Assembly (NCBI RefSeq): GCF_000381365.1
Contig: NZ_KB905466.1
Coordinates: 1,571,207-1,635,206 of the forward strand
DNA from: Bacteroides salyersiae WAL 10018 = DSM 18765 = JCM 12988
GTDB taxonomy: Bacteria > Bacteroidota > Bacteroidia > Bacteroidales > Bacteroidaceae
Length of the DNA: 64,000 bases
Direction of reading: 5' to 3'
Notes under the pieces: generated by a model
What the model was told of the DNA's origin: nothing
The model's input: only the letters and a program-made list of their open reading frames with translations
Databases searched by the model: none
Translations under genes and position numbers: made by a program
Shown here: in pieces, positions 14,598-23,931 of the stretch
Layout: each line of letters starts with the position of its first letter
Numbering within the stretch: the stretch's first letter is position 1

Positions 14598-15530
14598 ATG
14601 ACTATCCTATACTTCGTCGCATACTCCTTTTGCTACATGGTATCCCTACTTCCCTTCTGGGTATTATACCGGATATCAGACCTGTTTTATGTTCTGCTTT
14701 ATCACATTATTAAATATAAAAGAAAAGTAGTCCGTAACAACCTCCGCATCTCTTTTCCCCAAAAAGGAGAAAATGAGATTCTCGCCATAGAAAAGAAATT
14801 CTATGCTTTTTTGTGTGACCAGTTTGTCGAAACGATCAAGCTATGCTCCATCACAGAGAAAGGAATAAACAAACGTATGGCTTTTGAAGGATTACCCGAA
14901 ATGGTAAGTGAATTAGAAAATGAAAACAAAAATTTCGCTTTCCTCTACATGGGACATTACGGCAATTGGGAATGGCTGTCACTGTTGGCCACTAAAGTAC
15001 AAGAACATAACTCAAAAATGGTCAATGGCTATATCTATTATCCGTTAAAGAATAAGATTTTTGACAGAATCCTTTTGAAACTACGAAATCGGTTAGGTGG
15101 AAAAAGCATCGCTATAAAAGATACGATCCGCCGGATCATCGAGTTGGAAGAGAATTCCCGGAAGGCAATAATCGCCTTTGTATCCGACCAGGCACCCCTG
15201 TGGAGTGGAAAATATCATTGGAGCTATTTCTTCCAATGGGAAACACCGGTATTCACCGGTGCCGAACAGATGGGTAAACATGTGGATGCACTTATCTTTT
15301 ACGCAGAGATGGAACGTACCCGGAGAGGATACTACCGATGCACAATCAGCCGTATGGTAAATGATATACAACAGCATGCCGATTATGAAGTCACCGACTT
15401 ATTCATGCGCAAATTGGAATGTACTATCAATAAAGCTCCCTCCTACTGGTTGTGGACACACGACAGATGGATACGGACACGGGAAGAGATCATAGTTTGG
15501 TATAGACAATTCACACATAAGAAAGAGTAA
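14598..15530 (+). CDS. LpxL/HtrB-like lysophospholipid (lipid A) acyltransferase
   Basis: This 310-aa protein has an N-terminal membrane anchor (about residues 5-35). The LPLAT active-site motif HYGNWEW (about 119-125) gives the His-x4-Glu pair of this family. A second conserved block, FVSDQAPLWSGKYHW, follows near 195-210. The expected reaction is transfer of a secondary acyl chain to a lipid A-type or related acceptor at the inner face of the inner membrane. The gene is preceded by a 38-aa ORF and followed after 5 bp by a MATE exporter, suggesting one unit that makes and exports an acylated product; that link is inference. The exact acceptor cannot be read from the sequence. Confidence 0.85.
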   Translation: MTILYFVAYSFCYMVSLLPFWVLYRISDLFYVLLYHIIKYKRKVVRNNLRISFPQKGENEILAIEKKFYAFLCDQFVETIKLCSITEKGINKRMAFEGLPEMVSELENENKNFAFLYMGHYGNWEWLSLLATKVQEHNSKMVNGYIYYPLKNKIFDRILLKLRNRLGGKSIAIKDTIRRIIELEENSRKAIIAFVSDQAPLWSGKYHWSYFFQWETPVFTGAEQMGKHVDALIFYAEMERTRRGYYRCTISRMVNDIQQHADYEVTDLFMRKLECTINKAPSYWLWTHDRWIRTREEIIVWYRQFTHKKE

Positions 15531-15535
15531 GATTG

Positions 15536-16897
15536 ATGAAAGAGTTAAATCTGACACAAGGAAGCGTTCCAAAGGTATTGCTCCAATTTGCAGTACCTTT
15601 CTTAGTAGCCAATATCCTCCAGGCACTCTATGGAGGAGCAGACCTTTTTGTTGTAGGACAATATGACGATTCGGCAGGAGTAGCAGCCGTAGCGATCGGC
15701 AGCCAGGTGATGCAAACCATTACAGGTATCATCCTCGGCATCACAACAGGTACTACCGTACTGATTGCCATAGCAACCGGTGCCAAAGATAACCGGAAAG
15801 TGGCTTCAACCATCGGATCCTCCATCTGGCTGTTTTCAATTACCGGTATCATACTGACCCTGCTCATGATACTTCTTCACAGTCAGATAGCAGAATGGAT
15901 GCATACCCCGACAGAAGCGATGTCCGACACTAAAAGTTATATCTTAGTGTGCTCCACCGGAATACTGTTCATTATAGGATACAATGTGGTATGCGGTATC
16001 CTGCGTGGATTGGGCGATTCAAAAACGCCCCTTTACTTCATAGCGTTAGCATGTATCATCAACATCGTTCTCGATTTTATATTAGTCGGGTATTTCCATC
16101 TCGGAGCCACCGGAGCAGCAATTGCCACCGTGACGGCACAAGGGGTCAGTTTTGCCACCGCACTCTGTTTCCTTCACCGGAAAGGTTTTCATTTCGAATT
16201 TACACGCCGCGACATCCGATTGAACGGTGTCCTATCCAAACGAATCCTGGCGTTAGGTGCCCCTATTGCATTACAAGATGCACTGATCAATGTCTCCTTT
16301 CTGATAATCACTGTTATTGTGAACCAGATGGGAGTCATCGCATCAGCTTCTTTGGGTGTTGTCGAGAAAATTATTGTTTTTGCCATGTTGCCCCCAATGG
16401 CCATATCCTCTGCCGTAGCCACAATGACGGCACAAAATTATGGTGCCGGACTCATACGGAGAATGAACCAATGCCTTCTTTCCGGCATCGGGCTCGCTCT
16501 CATTTTCGGAGTTACGGTCTGCCTGTACTCGCAATTCTTGCCGGAAACACTTACGGCCTTTTTCTCCAAAGACCCTGCGGTAATATCGATGGCAGCAGAA
16601 TATTTGAAAGGATACAGCATCGACTGTGTCATCGTCAGCTTTGTGTTCTGTATCAATTCTTATTTCAGCGGGCAAGGCAACTCACTGTTTCCAATGATAC
16701 ACAGTTTGATAGCGACTTTCCTGTTTCGTATTCCGCTTTCATACTGGTTCAGCCAAATAGACAGTTCCTCACTGTTTATCATGGGATTTGCACCCCCGCT
16801 CTCAACAATCGTATCACTCCTGATATGTATATGGTATTTGAGATACACAAAAGATAAAAGATCAACAACTCATCCTTGTTATTCACAACCCAGTTAA
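15536..16897 (+). CDS. MATE-family efflux transporter
   Basis: The 453-aa integral membrane protein has about 12 hydrophobic segments in two similar halves, starting KELNLTQGSVPKVLLQFAVPF, the usual MATE N-terminus. Further family signatures are QALYGGADLFVVGQY, YNVVCGILRGLGDSKTPLYF and QNYGAG. It exports small organic molecules, often drugs, in exchange for sodium or protons; the substrate is not evident. The start is ATG 15536, five bases after the acyltransferase stop, so they are co-transcribed. The stop codon lies in the loop of a 14-bp hairpin. The mid-part carries a conventional Gly/Ala-rich pore without frameshift. Confidence 0.92.
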   Translation: MKELNLTQGSVPKVLLQFAVPFLVANILQALYGGADLFVVGQYDDSAGVAAVAIGSQVMQTITGIILGITTGTTVLIAIATGAKDNRKVASTIGSSIWLFSITGIILTLLMILLHSQIAEWMHTPTEAMSDTKSYILVCSTGILFIIGYNVVCGILRGLGDSKTPLYFIALACIINIVLDFILVGYFHLGATGAAIATVTAQGVSFATALCFLHRKGFHFEFTRRDIRLNGVLSKRILALGAPIALQDALINVSFLIITVIVNQMGVIASASLGVVEKIIVFAMLPPMAISSAVATMTAQNYGAGLIRRMNQCLLSGIGLALIFGVTVCLYSQFLPETLTAFFSKDPAVISMAAEYLKGYSIDCVIVSFVFCINSYFSGQGNSLFPMIHSLIATFLFRIPLSYWFSQIDSSSLFIMGFAPPLSTIVSLLICIWYLRYTKDKRSTTHPCYSQPS

Positions 16898-16913
16898 CCG
16901 GGTTGTGAATAAC
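16878..16913. repeat. 14-bp perfect hairpin around the MATE stop codon
   Basis: The arms at 16878-16891 (GTTATTCACAACCC) and 16900-16913 are perfect inverted repeats with an 8-nt loop containing the TAA stop. No T-run follows, so it is a poor intrinsic terminator. It may act as a 3' RNA-stabilising or protein-binding site. Confidence 0.6.
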
Positions 16914-17131
16914 AAACAAGAAAACCAACAAACAGACAGAATATCAATAAATTAACCTGTTGATAACTTTGTTTAAAGAGAGACTTTATCTTGTAATGAT
17001 TAAGTAAACCGATCGTTACGAAGTCATAAATGATTTTACAAAAAGTCCGTATATACCCAAAAGCTCCGGAAACTGAACTTTCTCCATACCCGGTATGTTA
17101 TAATAGCATAAACAATAAAAACATTGAGGTT

Positions 17132-17371
17132 ATGGAAAAATATCTAATTCACAGTAATGAGCTGCATCTGATTGATAAAGCTAAAATCCATCAAGCAGTA
17201 GAAAAGATGGTAGAGTCTCTCGATATGGCAGCCGGGTCTACCTCTTGTTTCGACCTCTACAAAGTGGTGGAGACTTATTTTACAGACTTGGAAAAAAGAA
17301 AAAAGATGAACCAACTTCTGGGCATAACAGATGCAACAGAAGAGATAGAAGAAGAGTTCGGCGTGTGTTAA
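17132..17371 (+). CDS. small hypothetical protein
   Basis: 79 aa from ATG 17132 (MEKYLIHSNELHLIDKAKIH); the frame is open from 17030 but the upstream part is unlike a protein N-terminus. It looks helical and acidic at the C-terminus (ATEEIEEEFGVC). There is no signal peptide or recognised domain. A strong terminator follows at 17439-17480. It is likely a real small gene because of the coherent amphipathic helices, the good start and the terminator, but function is unknown. Confidence 0.55.
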   Translation: MEKYLIHSNELHLIDKAKIHQAVEKMVESLDMAAGSTSCFDLYKVVETYFTDLEKRKKMNQLLGITDATEEIEEEFGVC

Positions 17372-17438
17372 CGTCCTAAAACAGAAAATATAAGTTGTCA
17401 TAAAGAAGGGCTCCCCCCTTATTTATTTTCAAAAAAAT

Positions 17439-17480
17439 GGAGCCACGGAGGTTATAGCACCTGCCGTGGCTCCGTCTTTT
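17439..17480. terminator. bidirectional intrinsic terminator
   Basis: The stem GGAGCCACGG / CCGTGGCTCC has A-run on the left and GTCTTTT on the right, between the small ORF and the convergent mscS gene. Confidence 0.8.
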
Positions 17481-17495
17481 ATATATACAACAAAT

Positions 17496-18398
17496 TTAAT
17501 TTCCCTGATGAACCGTAAGTTGCGGGAACGGGAAGTTGATACCTTTTTCGTTGAAAGTATTATAAATAGCCTTATTCGTATCAAAATAAACACCCCAGTA
17601 ATCCCCGGTCTTTACCCATACGCGAACAATCACGTTCACACTGCTTGCATCCAATGCATGAAGGGCAATAAAAGGCTCCGGAGTATTCAATACCCGGCTA
17701 TCGGCTGCCAAGACTTCACGTATCACACGTTCCACTTTGTCATAATCCTCACCGTAATCCACACCGAATACCCATTCCACACGGCGGGTTTCCTGCGTAT
17801 TATAATTCGTCACCACACCACTGCTCAATGAACCGTTCGGTACATAAACCAGTTTGTTATCTCCTGTAGTCAGAATAGTATGGAATATTTGTATCTCCCT
17901 CACAGTACCCGAGAAACTCTGGCTTTCAATCCAATCGCCCACCTTATAGGGTTTAAACAACAAGATGACCAACCCTCCTGCAAAGTTCTGAAGATTACCC
18001 GACAAAGCCATACCGATGGCCACACCGGCAGATGCCAACAATGCAGCAAATGAAGTAGTCTCTACTCCCAATGCACCGACAACCGAAATAATCAGAAGAA
18101 CTGTCAGCAGGATATTGACAAGGCTTTTGACAAATGTCTTGATACTTATATCCACATGTCGCTTATCCATCATCCGGGCGGTCAGCTTGTTCAACATCGA
18201 AACAAGGAAACGACCTACTATGAAAACAAGTATCGCCTTTAAGATACTTGCACCGGCATGCACACCGGCATCGAGCAATTGCTGAGTGATAAGAGACAAC
18301 TTATCAAGGCCATCCGCATTCGCAATAGCCTGATCCAAATTGTCGGCTGCAACCTGTAAAGAGTCGGCAACAGCCTGAGTAACTTGTAATAGTAGCAT
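17496..18398 (-). CDS. MscS-family small-conductance mechanosensitive channel
   Basis: This 300-aa inner-membrane protein has an N-terminal coiled leader (about 1-45) and three membrane helices at about 50-75, 90-115 and 118-145. The pore helix carries the Gly/Ala packing pattern FAALLASAGVAIGMALSGNLQNFAGG. The beta domain (FKPYKVGDWIESQSFSGTVREI) and the C-terminal alpha/beta domain follow. Length and order match E. coli MscS (286 aa). It releases solutes on hypo-osmotic shock. It is monocistronic, divergent from the thiamin operon, with a TAnnTTTG promoter on the minus strand at 18458-18465. Confidence 0.93.
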   Translation of the reverse strand: MLLLQVTQAVADSLQVAADNLDQAIANADGLDKLSLITQQLLDAGVHAGASILKAILVFIVGRFLVSMLNKLTARMMDKRHVDISIKTFVKSLVNILLTVLLIISVVGALGVETTSFAALLASAGVAIGMALSGNLQNFAGGLVILLFKPYKVGDWIESQSFSGTVREIQIFHTILTTGDNKLVYVPNGSLSSGVVTNYNTQETRRVEWVFGVDYGEDYDKVERVIREVLAADSRVLNTPEPFIALHALDASSVNVIVRVWVKTGDYWGVYFDTNKAIYNTFNEKGINFPFPQLTVHQGN

Positions 18399-18457
18399 AA
18401 TTTAGTTTATTATTTTAAGTAAATAAATCGTGATTTTAATTCAATCTTAACAAGTTG

Positions 18458-18465
18458 CAAAGTTA
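18458..18465 (-). promoter_or_regulatory. -7 element of the mscS promoter
   Basis: On the minus strand this reads TAACTTTG, an exact TAnnTTTG match about 60 bp before the mscS ATG. Confidence 0.55.
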
Positions 18466-18493
18466 CTTTGTTCCAAGCAAATATAAAAGTTTT

Positions 18494-18525
18494 TTTGCTT
18501 TCTTCGTCTGAAAGCACTAATTTTG
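18494..18525 (+). promoter_or_regulatory. promoter of the thiamin operon
   Basis: TTTG (18494-18497) and TAATTTTG (18518-18525) are 20 bp apart, an exact Bacteroides -33/-7 pair. The riboswitch starts just after. Confidence 0.7.
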
Positions 18526-18530
18526 CCGGC

Positions 18531-18616
18531 GATTTCACGAGATAGGGGGTGCCTTAACATGACGGGCTGAGAACATACCCATAATACCTGAACCGGGTAA
18601 TGCCGGCGTAGAGAAC
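18531..18616 (+). promoter_or_regulatory. TPP riboswitch (THI box)
   Basis: The conserved TPP aptamer elements appear in order: GGGGTGCC, GGGCTGAGA (CTGAGA at 18567-18572), the ATACCC hinge, ACCTGA (18586-18591) with the GGGTAATGCCGGCGTAG 3' half, and a closing stem. It ends about 15 bp before the receptor ATG, so control is probably at translation initiation: TPP binding would hide the start region. Confidence 0.93.
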
Positions 18617-18630
18617 GAATAAACTGCAAA

Positions 18631-20904
18631 ATGAAAAAGAATTTATCGGCTGCCGTCTTCCTGTTGGCAGCCAGCGCAAATGCCTTTGCACAGACCAGTG
18701 CCAAAGACAGTTTGAGAGTAGTCAACCTGCAAGAGGTGCAGGTAGTATCCACCCGTGCCACTTCTAAGACTCCGGTGGCATACAGCAACATTTCCCAAAA
18801 AGAGATTCAGAAACAGAACTTCGGGCTCGACCTTCCGTTTCTACTGACGGCTACCCCCTCGGTACTCACCACATCAGATGCCGGTAGCGGAGTAGGCTAC
18901 ACCAGCATCCGTGTACGCGGAACAGATGCCACACGCATCAACATTACCGCCAACGGGATCCCGATGAATGATGCCGAGAGTCATTCCATTTTTTGGGTAA
19001 ACACACCGGACTTGGCTTCTTCACTCGAAGACATGCAAATACAACGTGGAGCAGGAACTTCAACCAACGGTGCAGGAGCTTTCGGCGCCAGCATCAATCT
19101 GCGTACAGCCGGTATCCCCTCCAAAGCCTATGCCGAAGTTTCCGGTTCTTACGGTTCATTCAATACACATAAAGAGACCGTGCGTGTCGGTTCGGGATTG
19201 TTGGGCAATCATTGGGCTTTCGATGCCCGCATATCGAATATCCAAAGCGACGGATACCGCGACCGCGCCACATCCGACTTAAAATCCTACTTCCTGCAAG
19301 GAGGGTATTACGGTGAAAACACCACACTGAAATTGATCGCTTTCGGTGGCAAAGAGAAAACCTATCATGCCTGGGACGGTATCAGCCGGGAACAACTGAA
19401 AACAGACCGGACGTATAATCCGAATGGAGCCATCAAAGACGATAACCTGAACAAAGGAAACATTATCGGCTTCTATGACGACCAGACTGACAATTACGAG
19501 CAGACGAATTATCAATTGATATTCAACCACTTGTTTTCACCGGAATGGCATCTGAACATCGCTTTGCACTACACCGACGGATTCGGATATTATCAAGAAT
19601 ACAAAAACGGACGTACACTGGAAGAGTACGGATTAAAGCCTTTCTATCTTTCGGAAAATACAGAAGCCCAAACCAAAACCAATCTGGTACGTCAGAAACT
19701 GGTGGACAGTGGTTTCGGCGGCGGGGTATTCTCAGTCGATTATAAAGATGAAAAATTAAGCGCTTCTTTAGGAGGAGGATTGAATCATTACAGTAATGAC
19801 CACTACGGTAAGGTAATATGGGTGAAGAACTACACGGAACCATTGAATCCGGACCACGAATACTATCGTAACAATGGCAGCAAAACAGACGGAAACATCT
19901 ATGCAAAAGCCAATTACCAAATTACAAAAGGGCTGCATGCCTATGCCGACCTGCAATACCGATACATCAGTTACAAGATAGAAGGAGACAATGACAAATG
20001 GGATTGGACGGCCGATCCGGGACACCTGCAATGCCTGAACGTAAACGAAGACTTCAGTTTCTTCAACCCAAAAGCCGGTTTGTTCTGGCAATTCAACCCG
20101 AATCACAGCGCCTATGCTTCCTTTGCGGTCGCGCAGAAAGAACCCACCCGCAACAACTATACCGACGGGCTCTTCGACGAGCTTCCCCGTCCGGAGAAAA
20201 TGCTGGATTACGAGCTGGGATATACCTTCCGCAACAGCCGTTTCACAGCCGGTGTAAATCTCTATTATATGGATTATACCGACCAACTGGTGCTGAACGG
20301 AAAAGTAAACGACATCGGAGAGGCAATGGCGGAAAACGTAAAAGACAGTTACCGTATGGGTATAGAACTCTCTTTGGGCGCCCGCATCACAGACTGGTTA
20401 CGCTGGGATCTCAACGGAACATGGAGCAAGAACCGGATCAAGAATTATACCGGCTATATGAGCGACTATAACCAGAACTGGAAAGAACTCTATACACAAA
20501 CGGCCATCTATGCCGGCGACACTCCGATCTCCTTTTCCCCGTCGTTCATGGGGAACAGCCTGATCAGTTTCAACAACAAAGGCTTTGATGCATCTTTGCA
20601 ATCACAGTATGTCAGCCGCCAGTATCTCGATAACTTCGGTATAGACGAGAATTCTCTCGATCCCTATTTTGTAAACCATCTCAGTCTGGCGTATAGCTTT
20701 AAACTGCCATCCGTGAAACAGATCACCGTAGGTGCCACAATCTATAACCTCTTCAACACCCGATATGAGACGAACGGTTATTCGCAAAATGCCGCCGTCT
20801 ACGAAGGAGGCGACAAGAATCAGAAAGCGGTCATCTCTTACGACCCTCGTTTCTATCCAATGGCGGGAACCAATGTATTGGCGCACATAACCGTCAGATT
20901 CTAA
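18631..20904 (+). CDS. TonB-dependent outer-membrane thiamin receptor (OMR)
   Basis: The 757-aa protein has a signal peptide ending near NAFAQ. The TonB-box-like segment LQEVQVVSTRA is at about 30-40. The plug domain (about 45-150) carries SIRVRGTDATRINITANGIPMNDAE. A 22-strand barrel follows, ending in a terminal Phe (HITVRF). It lacks the carboxypeptidase-like N-terminal extension and SusD partner of glycan receptors. It lies directly under a TPP riboswitch and upstream of pnuT and thiamin pyrophosphokinase, so its cargo is almost certainly thiamin or a phosphorylated form. This operon type is known in Bacteroides. Confidence 0.93.
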   Translation: MKKNLSAAVFLLAASANAFAQTSAKDSLRVVNLQEVQVVSTRATSKTPVAYSNISQKEIQKQNFGLDLPFLLTATPSVLTTSDAGSGVGYTSIRVRGTDATRINITANGIPMNDAESHSIFWVNTPDLASSLEDMQIQRGAGTSTNGAGAFGASINLRTAGIPSKAYAEVSGSYGSFNTHKETVRVGSGLLGNHWAFDARISNIQSDGYRDRATSDLKSYFLQGGYYGENTTLKLIAFGGKEKTYHAWDGISREQLKTDRTYNPNGAIKDDNLNKGNIIGFYDDQTDNYEQTNYQLIFNHLFSPEWHLNIALHYTDGFGYYQEYKNGRTLEEYGLKPFYLSENTEAQTKTNLVRQKLVDSGFGGGVFSVDYKDEKLSASLGGGLNHYSNDHYGKVIWVKNYTEPLNPDHEYYRNNGSKTDGNIYAKANYQITKGLHAYADLQYRYISYKIEGDNDKWDWTADPGHLQCLNVNEDFSFFNPKAGLFWQFNPNHSAYASFAVAQKEPTRNNYTDGLFDELPRPEKMLDYELGYTFRNSRFTAGVNLYYMDYTDQLVLNGKVNDIGEAMAENVKDSYRMGIELSLGARITDWLRWDLNGTWSKNRIKNYTGYMSDYNQNWKELYTQTAIYAGDTPISFSPSFMGNSLISFNNKGFDASLQSQYVSRQYLDNFGIDENSLDPYFVNHLSLAYSFKLPSVKQITVGATIYNLFNTRYETNGYSQNAAVYEGGDKNQKAVISYDPRFYPMAGTNVLAHITVRF

Positions 20905-20915
20905 AACCTCCCGGT

Positions 20916-21509
20916 ATGGCAATGAATTATCTTGAAATCATCGGTACCATTATCGGACTGCTCTATCTGTGGTTGGAATACCGGGCAAGCATTTATTTAT
21001 GGATAGCGGGCATCATTATGCCTGCCATCTATATCTTTGTATATTATAAAGCCGGATTATATGCCGATTTCGGCATCAACATCTACTACCTGCTGGCAGC
21101 CGTCTACGGGTGGATAATCTGGAAATACGGCAGCAAGAAACAGGAAAAAGCAGAATTGCCGATCACCCGTATCCCATTGAAATATCTTCCGCCATTAACA
21201 GCCGTATTCATAATCGCCCTTTTGGGCATTGTCTGGATACTGATAAACTTTACCGACAGCACTGTTCCCTGGCTCGACTCTTTCACCACAGCATTGAGCA
21301 TTGTCGGCATGTGGATGCTCGCCCGTAAATATGTAGAACAGTGGTGGGCATGGATACTGGTAGATATCGTTTGCTGCGGACTCTATATCTATAAGGAATT
21401 GTATTTCACTTCCGGACTTTACGGACTTTATTCGATTATAGCTATCTTTGGCTACTTGAAATGGAAAAAAATGATGCACGGACAATCATCGCCGACAGAG
21501 CCATGTTAA
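20916..21509 (+). CDS. pnuT: PnuT, PnuC-family thiamin transporter
   Basis: The 197-aa inner-membrane protein has about seven hydrophobic helices. It opens YLEIIGTIIGLLYLWLEYRA and contains the WxxW-type motif (YGWIIWKYG) common to PnuC vitamin transporters. The start may be ATG 20916 or 20922. It is 11 bp after the receptor stop, in the TPP-controlled operon, so the substrate is thiamin, taken in by facilitated diffusion and trapped by the downstream kinase. Confidence 0.92.
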   Translation: MAMNYLEIIGTIIGLLYLWLEYRASIYLWIAGIIMPAIYIFVYYKAGLYADFGINIYYLLAAVYGWIIWKYGSKKQEKAELPITRIPLKYLPPLTAVFIIALLGIVWILINFTDSTVPWLDSFTTALSIVGMWMLARKYVEQWWAWILVDIVCCGLYIYKELYFTSGLYGLYSIIAIFGYLKWKKMMHGQSSPTEPC

Positions 21510-21539
21510 ATGTGCATCCGGTATTTCCGCAACCAATCA

Positions 21540-22154
21540 ATGAATATGACAACAGAAGCAGTAATTCTTGGTAATGGCGACTATCCCTCGCATCCCTATC
21601 CTCTGAACGTATTGCGGCAAGCTCCCTACGTAGTATGCTGTGACGGTGCAGCCGATGAATACATCCGTCACGGCTTTCTCCCGGATGCAATCATCGGAGA
21701 CGGTGATTCGCTCTCATCCGAAAACCGGGAAAAGCTTGCGACAATCTTTCATCAGATAAAAGACCAGGAAACGAACGACCAGACCAAAGCCGTCCGCTTT
21801 CTGAAAGCACAGGGAAAACGGCAAATAGCCATCATCGGCGGCACAGGCAAACGGGAAGATCATACATTGGGGAATATCAGCCTGCTGATGGATTACATGC
21901 AGGAAGGACTGCAAGTACGAATGATAACGGATTACGGCGTATTCATCCCATCTTGTGATACACAAAGATTCGACGCCCACCCCGGACAACAAGTTTCCAT
22001 TTTCAACTTCGGCGCTACCGGATTACAAGGGGAAGGATTGGCCTATCCGCTAAGCGATTTCAACAATTGGTGGCAAGGAACGTTAAACGAGGCAACAGGA
22101 GAGGAATTCTGCATTCATGCCACAGGCAAATACCTCGTATTTATTAATTTCTGA
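21540..22154 (+). CDS. thiamin pyrophosphokinase
   Basis: The protein is 204 aa from ATG 21540; the frame opens at 21510, directly after the pnuT stop, but those extra residues are not family-like. It converts thiamin and ATP to thiamin diphosphate and AMP. The N-terminal Rossmann-like domain shows CCDGAADEYIRHGFLPDAIIGDGDSL (split here over its DGAA and GDGDS motifs), then DQETNDQTKAVRFL and GGTGKREDHTLGN, all typical of TPK. The C-terminal beta domain binds thiamin. It is the last gene of the riboswitch operon and closes the salvage pathway: import by OMR and PnuT, then pyrophosphorylation. Confidence 0.92.
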   Translation: MNMTTEAVILGNGDYPSHPYPLNVLRQAPYVVCCDGAADEYIRHGFLPDAIIGDGDSLSSENREKLATIFHQIKDQETNDQTKAVRFLKAQGKRQIAIIGGTGKREDHTLGNISLLMDYMQEGLQVRMITDYGVFIPSCDTQRFDAHPGQQVSIFNFGATGLQGEGLAYPLSDFNNWWQGTLNEATGEEFCIHATGKYLVFINF

Positions 22155-22432
22155 ATTCCAAAATAAGAAAGAGCTTCAACAGGGACATATCCGTTTTTTA
22201 TGAACCGTCCTAAATCCCCCTAAGAACGGTGCTTGGGTGTGCCAAGCACGGTGCATATGAACGGTATGAACGGTCTTGCAGGAACATAGGCATCCTGCTT
22301 ACGATTATCAACCTTCCGATTGTTTTTTCCCAATGGAACTTCACCCTGTATCGCCCATGAATAAAGGGATTCTTCCAAAAAAGTGAAGAGGATGAAAGGG
22401 GTAAAAACAAACGGAATAACAGCAGTTTTACA
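22155..22432. other. intergenic region between convergent genes
   Basis: No convincing gene. A hairpin GTGCTTGG / CCAAGCAC (22229-22249) is followed by near-repeats of GAACGGT (around 22224, 22259 and 22268). Short ORFs here have no supporting features. Confidence 0.5.
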
Positions 22433-22479
22433 AAATAAAAAAAGATGTAGCACTTTCTGAGGAAAAATACTACATCTTT
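22433..22479 (-). terminator. intrinsic terminator of the threonine operon
   Basis: The perfect 10-bp arms AAAGATGTAG (22441-22450) and CTACATCTTT (22470-22479), read on the minus strand, are followed by a run of T, 25 bp after the thrC stop. Confidence 0.78.
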
Positions 22480-22503
22480 GAGAGATAATTCCGGTACCGG
22501 ATA

Positions 22504-23805
22504 TCAAAGAGAAAGCAGGTATTTCTTAAAATCCGCAAACTCTTTTGTCATCGGCAGACTCTTTTTTTCGCCTTTCATAAATGCCTGCAATTTTGCAGGA
22601 ATCTCTACTTTATCGCCAATAATACCTTCTACCGTATCGAGGAACTTGGCCGGATGAGCTGTTTCAAGAAATACACCGGTTTCTCCGGGCTGCAATCCCT
22701 CTTCAAGTGCCCGATAACCGCAAGCGCCATGCGGATCGAGCAGGTAATGCGTATCTTCGTAGGTCTTCTTCACCGTTTCGCGTATCTGTTCGTCGGTATA
22801 AGCAGCTCCTGTTATCCCGGCCGAGATAGCAGCATGCGAAGCTCCATAAAGATCGAGCACACGGGCAAAGTTACTCGGATCGCCCACATCCATGGCATTG
22901 GCAATCGTAGCAACGGACGGGCGCGGGCTATACTGTCCGGTCTGCAAATACTGATAAAAGATATCGTTCTTATTATTGGCAGCGATAAAACGCTTTACGG
23001 GCAATCCCATCTTCTTGCCGAACAGCCCGGCAGTGATATTACCGAAGTTTCCACTGGGAACACAAATAACGGCATTGTCCGCTTTTCCGGCCTTCTTCAA
23101 CTGGGCATAAGCATAGAAGTAATAAAATGCCTGTGGCAGGAAACGGGCTACATTAATGGAATTGGCACTGGTAAGTTGCAGGTGTTCATTCAAATCTTTG
23201 TCCATAAAAGCAGATTTCACAAGCGCCTGGCAATCATCAAAAGTACCCTCTACTTCAAGAGCGGTGATATTCTGTCCCAACGTAGTAAATTGCTTTTCCT
23301 GTATTTCGCTCACCTTGCCTTTGGGGTAAAGTACATACACATGAATTCCCTCTACACCAAGAAAACCATTCGCTACGGCACTACCGGTATCGCCGGAAGT
23401 GGCCACAAGCACATTTACCTGCCGCTTGCCCTCCTTACGGATAAAGTAACCCAACAGACGTGCCATAAAACGGCCGCCTACATCCTTAAACGCGAGTGTA
23501 GGGCCATGAAACAGTTCAAGAGAGTAAATGCAATCTTTCACATGCACCAATGGCACATCAAAATTCAACGTATCGTAAACAATCTGTTTCAAGGTTTCTG
23601 CCGGGACATCTTCGCCAAAGAAAGCATCAGCCACACGATAAGCAATCTCCTGGAAAGAAAGCGTTTCGATCGTATCATAAAATTCCTGTGGCAACGGTTT
23701 GATCGTTTCGGGCATGAAAAGCCCCTTATCGGCAGCAAGGCCCTTCACTACGGCTTCTTCAAGTGTAGCGACAGGTGCCTGACGGTTAGTGCTGTAATAT
23801 TTCAT
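22504..23805 (-). CDS. thrC: threonine synthase
   Basis: This 433-aa PLP enzyme converts O-phosphohomoserine to threonine. The PLP lysine lies in GPTLAFKDVGGRFM (about residue 107). The phosphate-binding loop is GDTGSAVANGF, and NSINVARFLPQAFYYFYAY is another family block. The N-terminus YYSTNRQAPVATLEEAVVKGLA matches bacterial ThrC of this length (about 430 aa). It is the last gene of the thrA-apgM-thrC operon, with a terminator after its stop. Confidence 0.95.
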   Translation of the reverse strand: MKYYSTNRQAPVATLEEAVVKGLAADKGLFMPETIKPLPQEFYDTIETLSFQEIAYRVADAFFGEDVPAETLKQIVYDTLNFDVPLVHVKDCIYSLELFHGPTLAFKDVGGRFMARLLGYFIRKEGKRQVNVLVATSGDTGSAVANGFLGVEGIHVYVLYPKGKVSEIQEKQFTTLGQNITALEVEGTFDDCQALVKSAFMDKDLNEHLQLTSANSINVARFLPQAFYYFYAYAQLKKAGKADNAVICVPSGNFGNITAGLFGKKMGLPVKRFIAANNKNDIFYQYLQTGQYSPRPSVATIANAMDVGDPSNFARVLDLYGASHAAISAGITGAAYTDEQIRETVKKTYEDTHYLLDPHGACGYRALEEGLQPGETGVFLETAHPAKFLDTVEGIIGDKVEIPAKLQAFMKGEKKSLPMTKEFADFKKYLLSL

Positions 23806-23931
23806 AATTTAAACAATGTGCTCAAATGCCAATACATGAGTCAGCAGGGCACTCTTTTTTAATTAATTGATTAATCCTCTTATTTACCAACGGATACACC
23901 CGTACATTCGGCAAAGTATCGCATCGGCACG

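Noticed and set aside
15949-16857. 302-aa plus-strand ORF inside the MATE gene
   Set aside because: It is a shadow frame of a clear MATE transporter, rich in His, Arg and Cys and without protein-like structure.
22654-23862. 402-aa plus-strand ORF opposite thrC
   Set aside because: It is an antisense shadow of threonine synthase, whose PLP motifs are intact on the minus strand.
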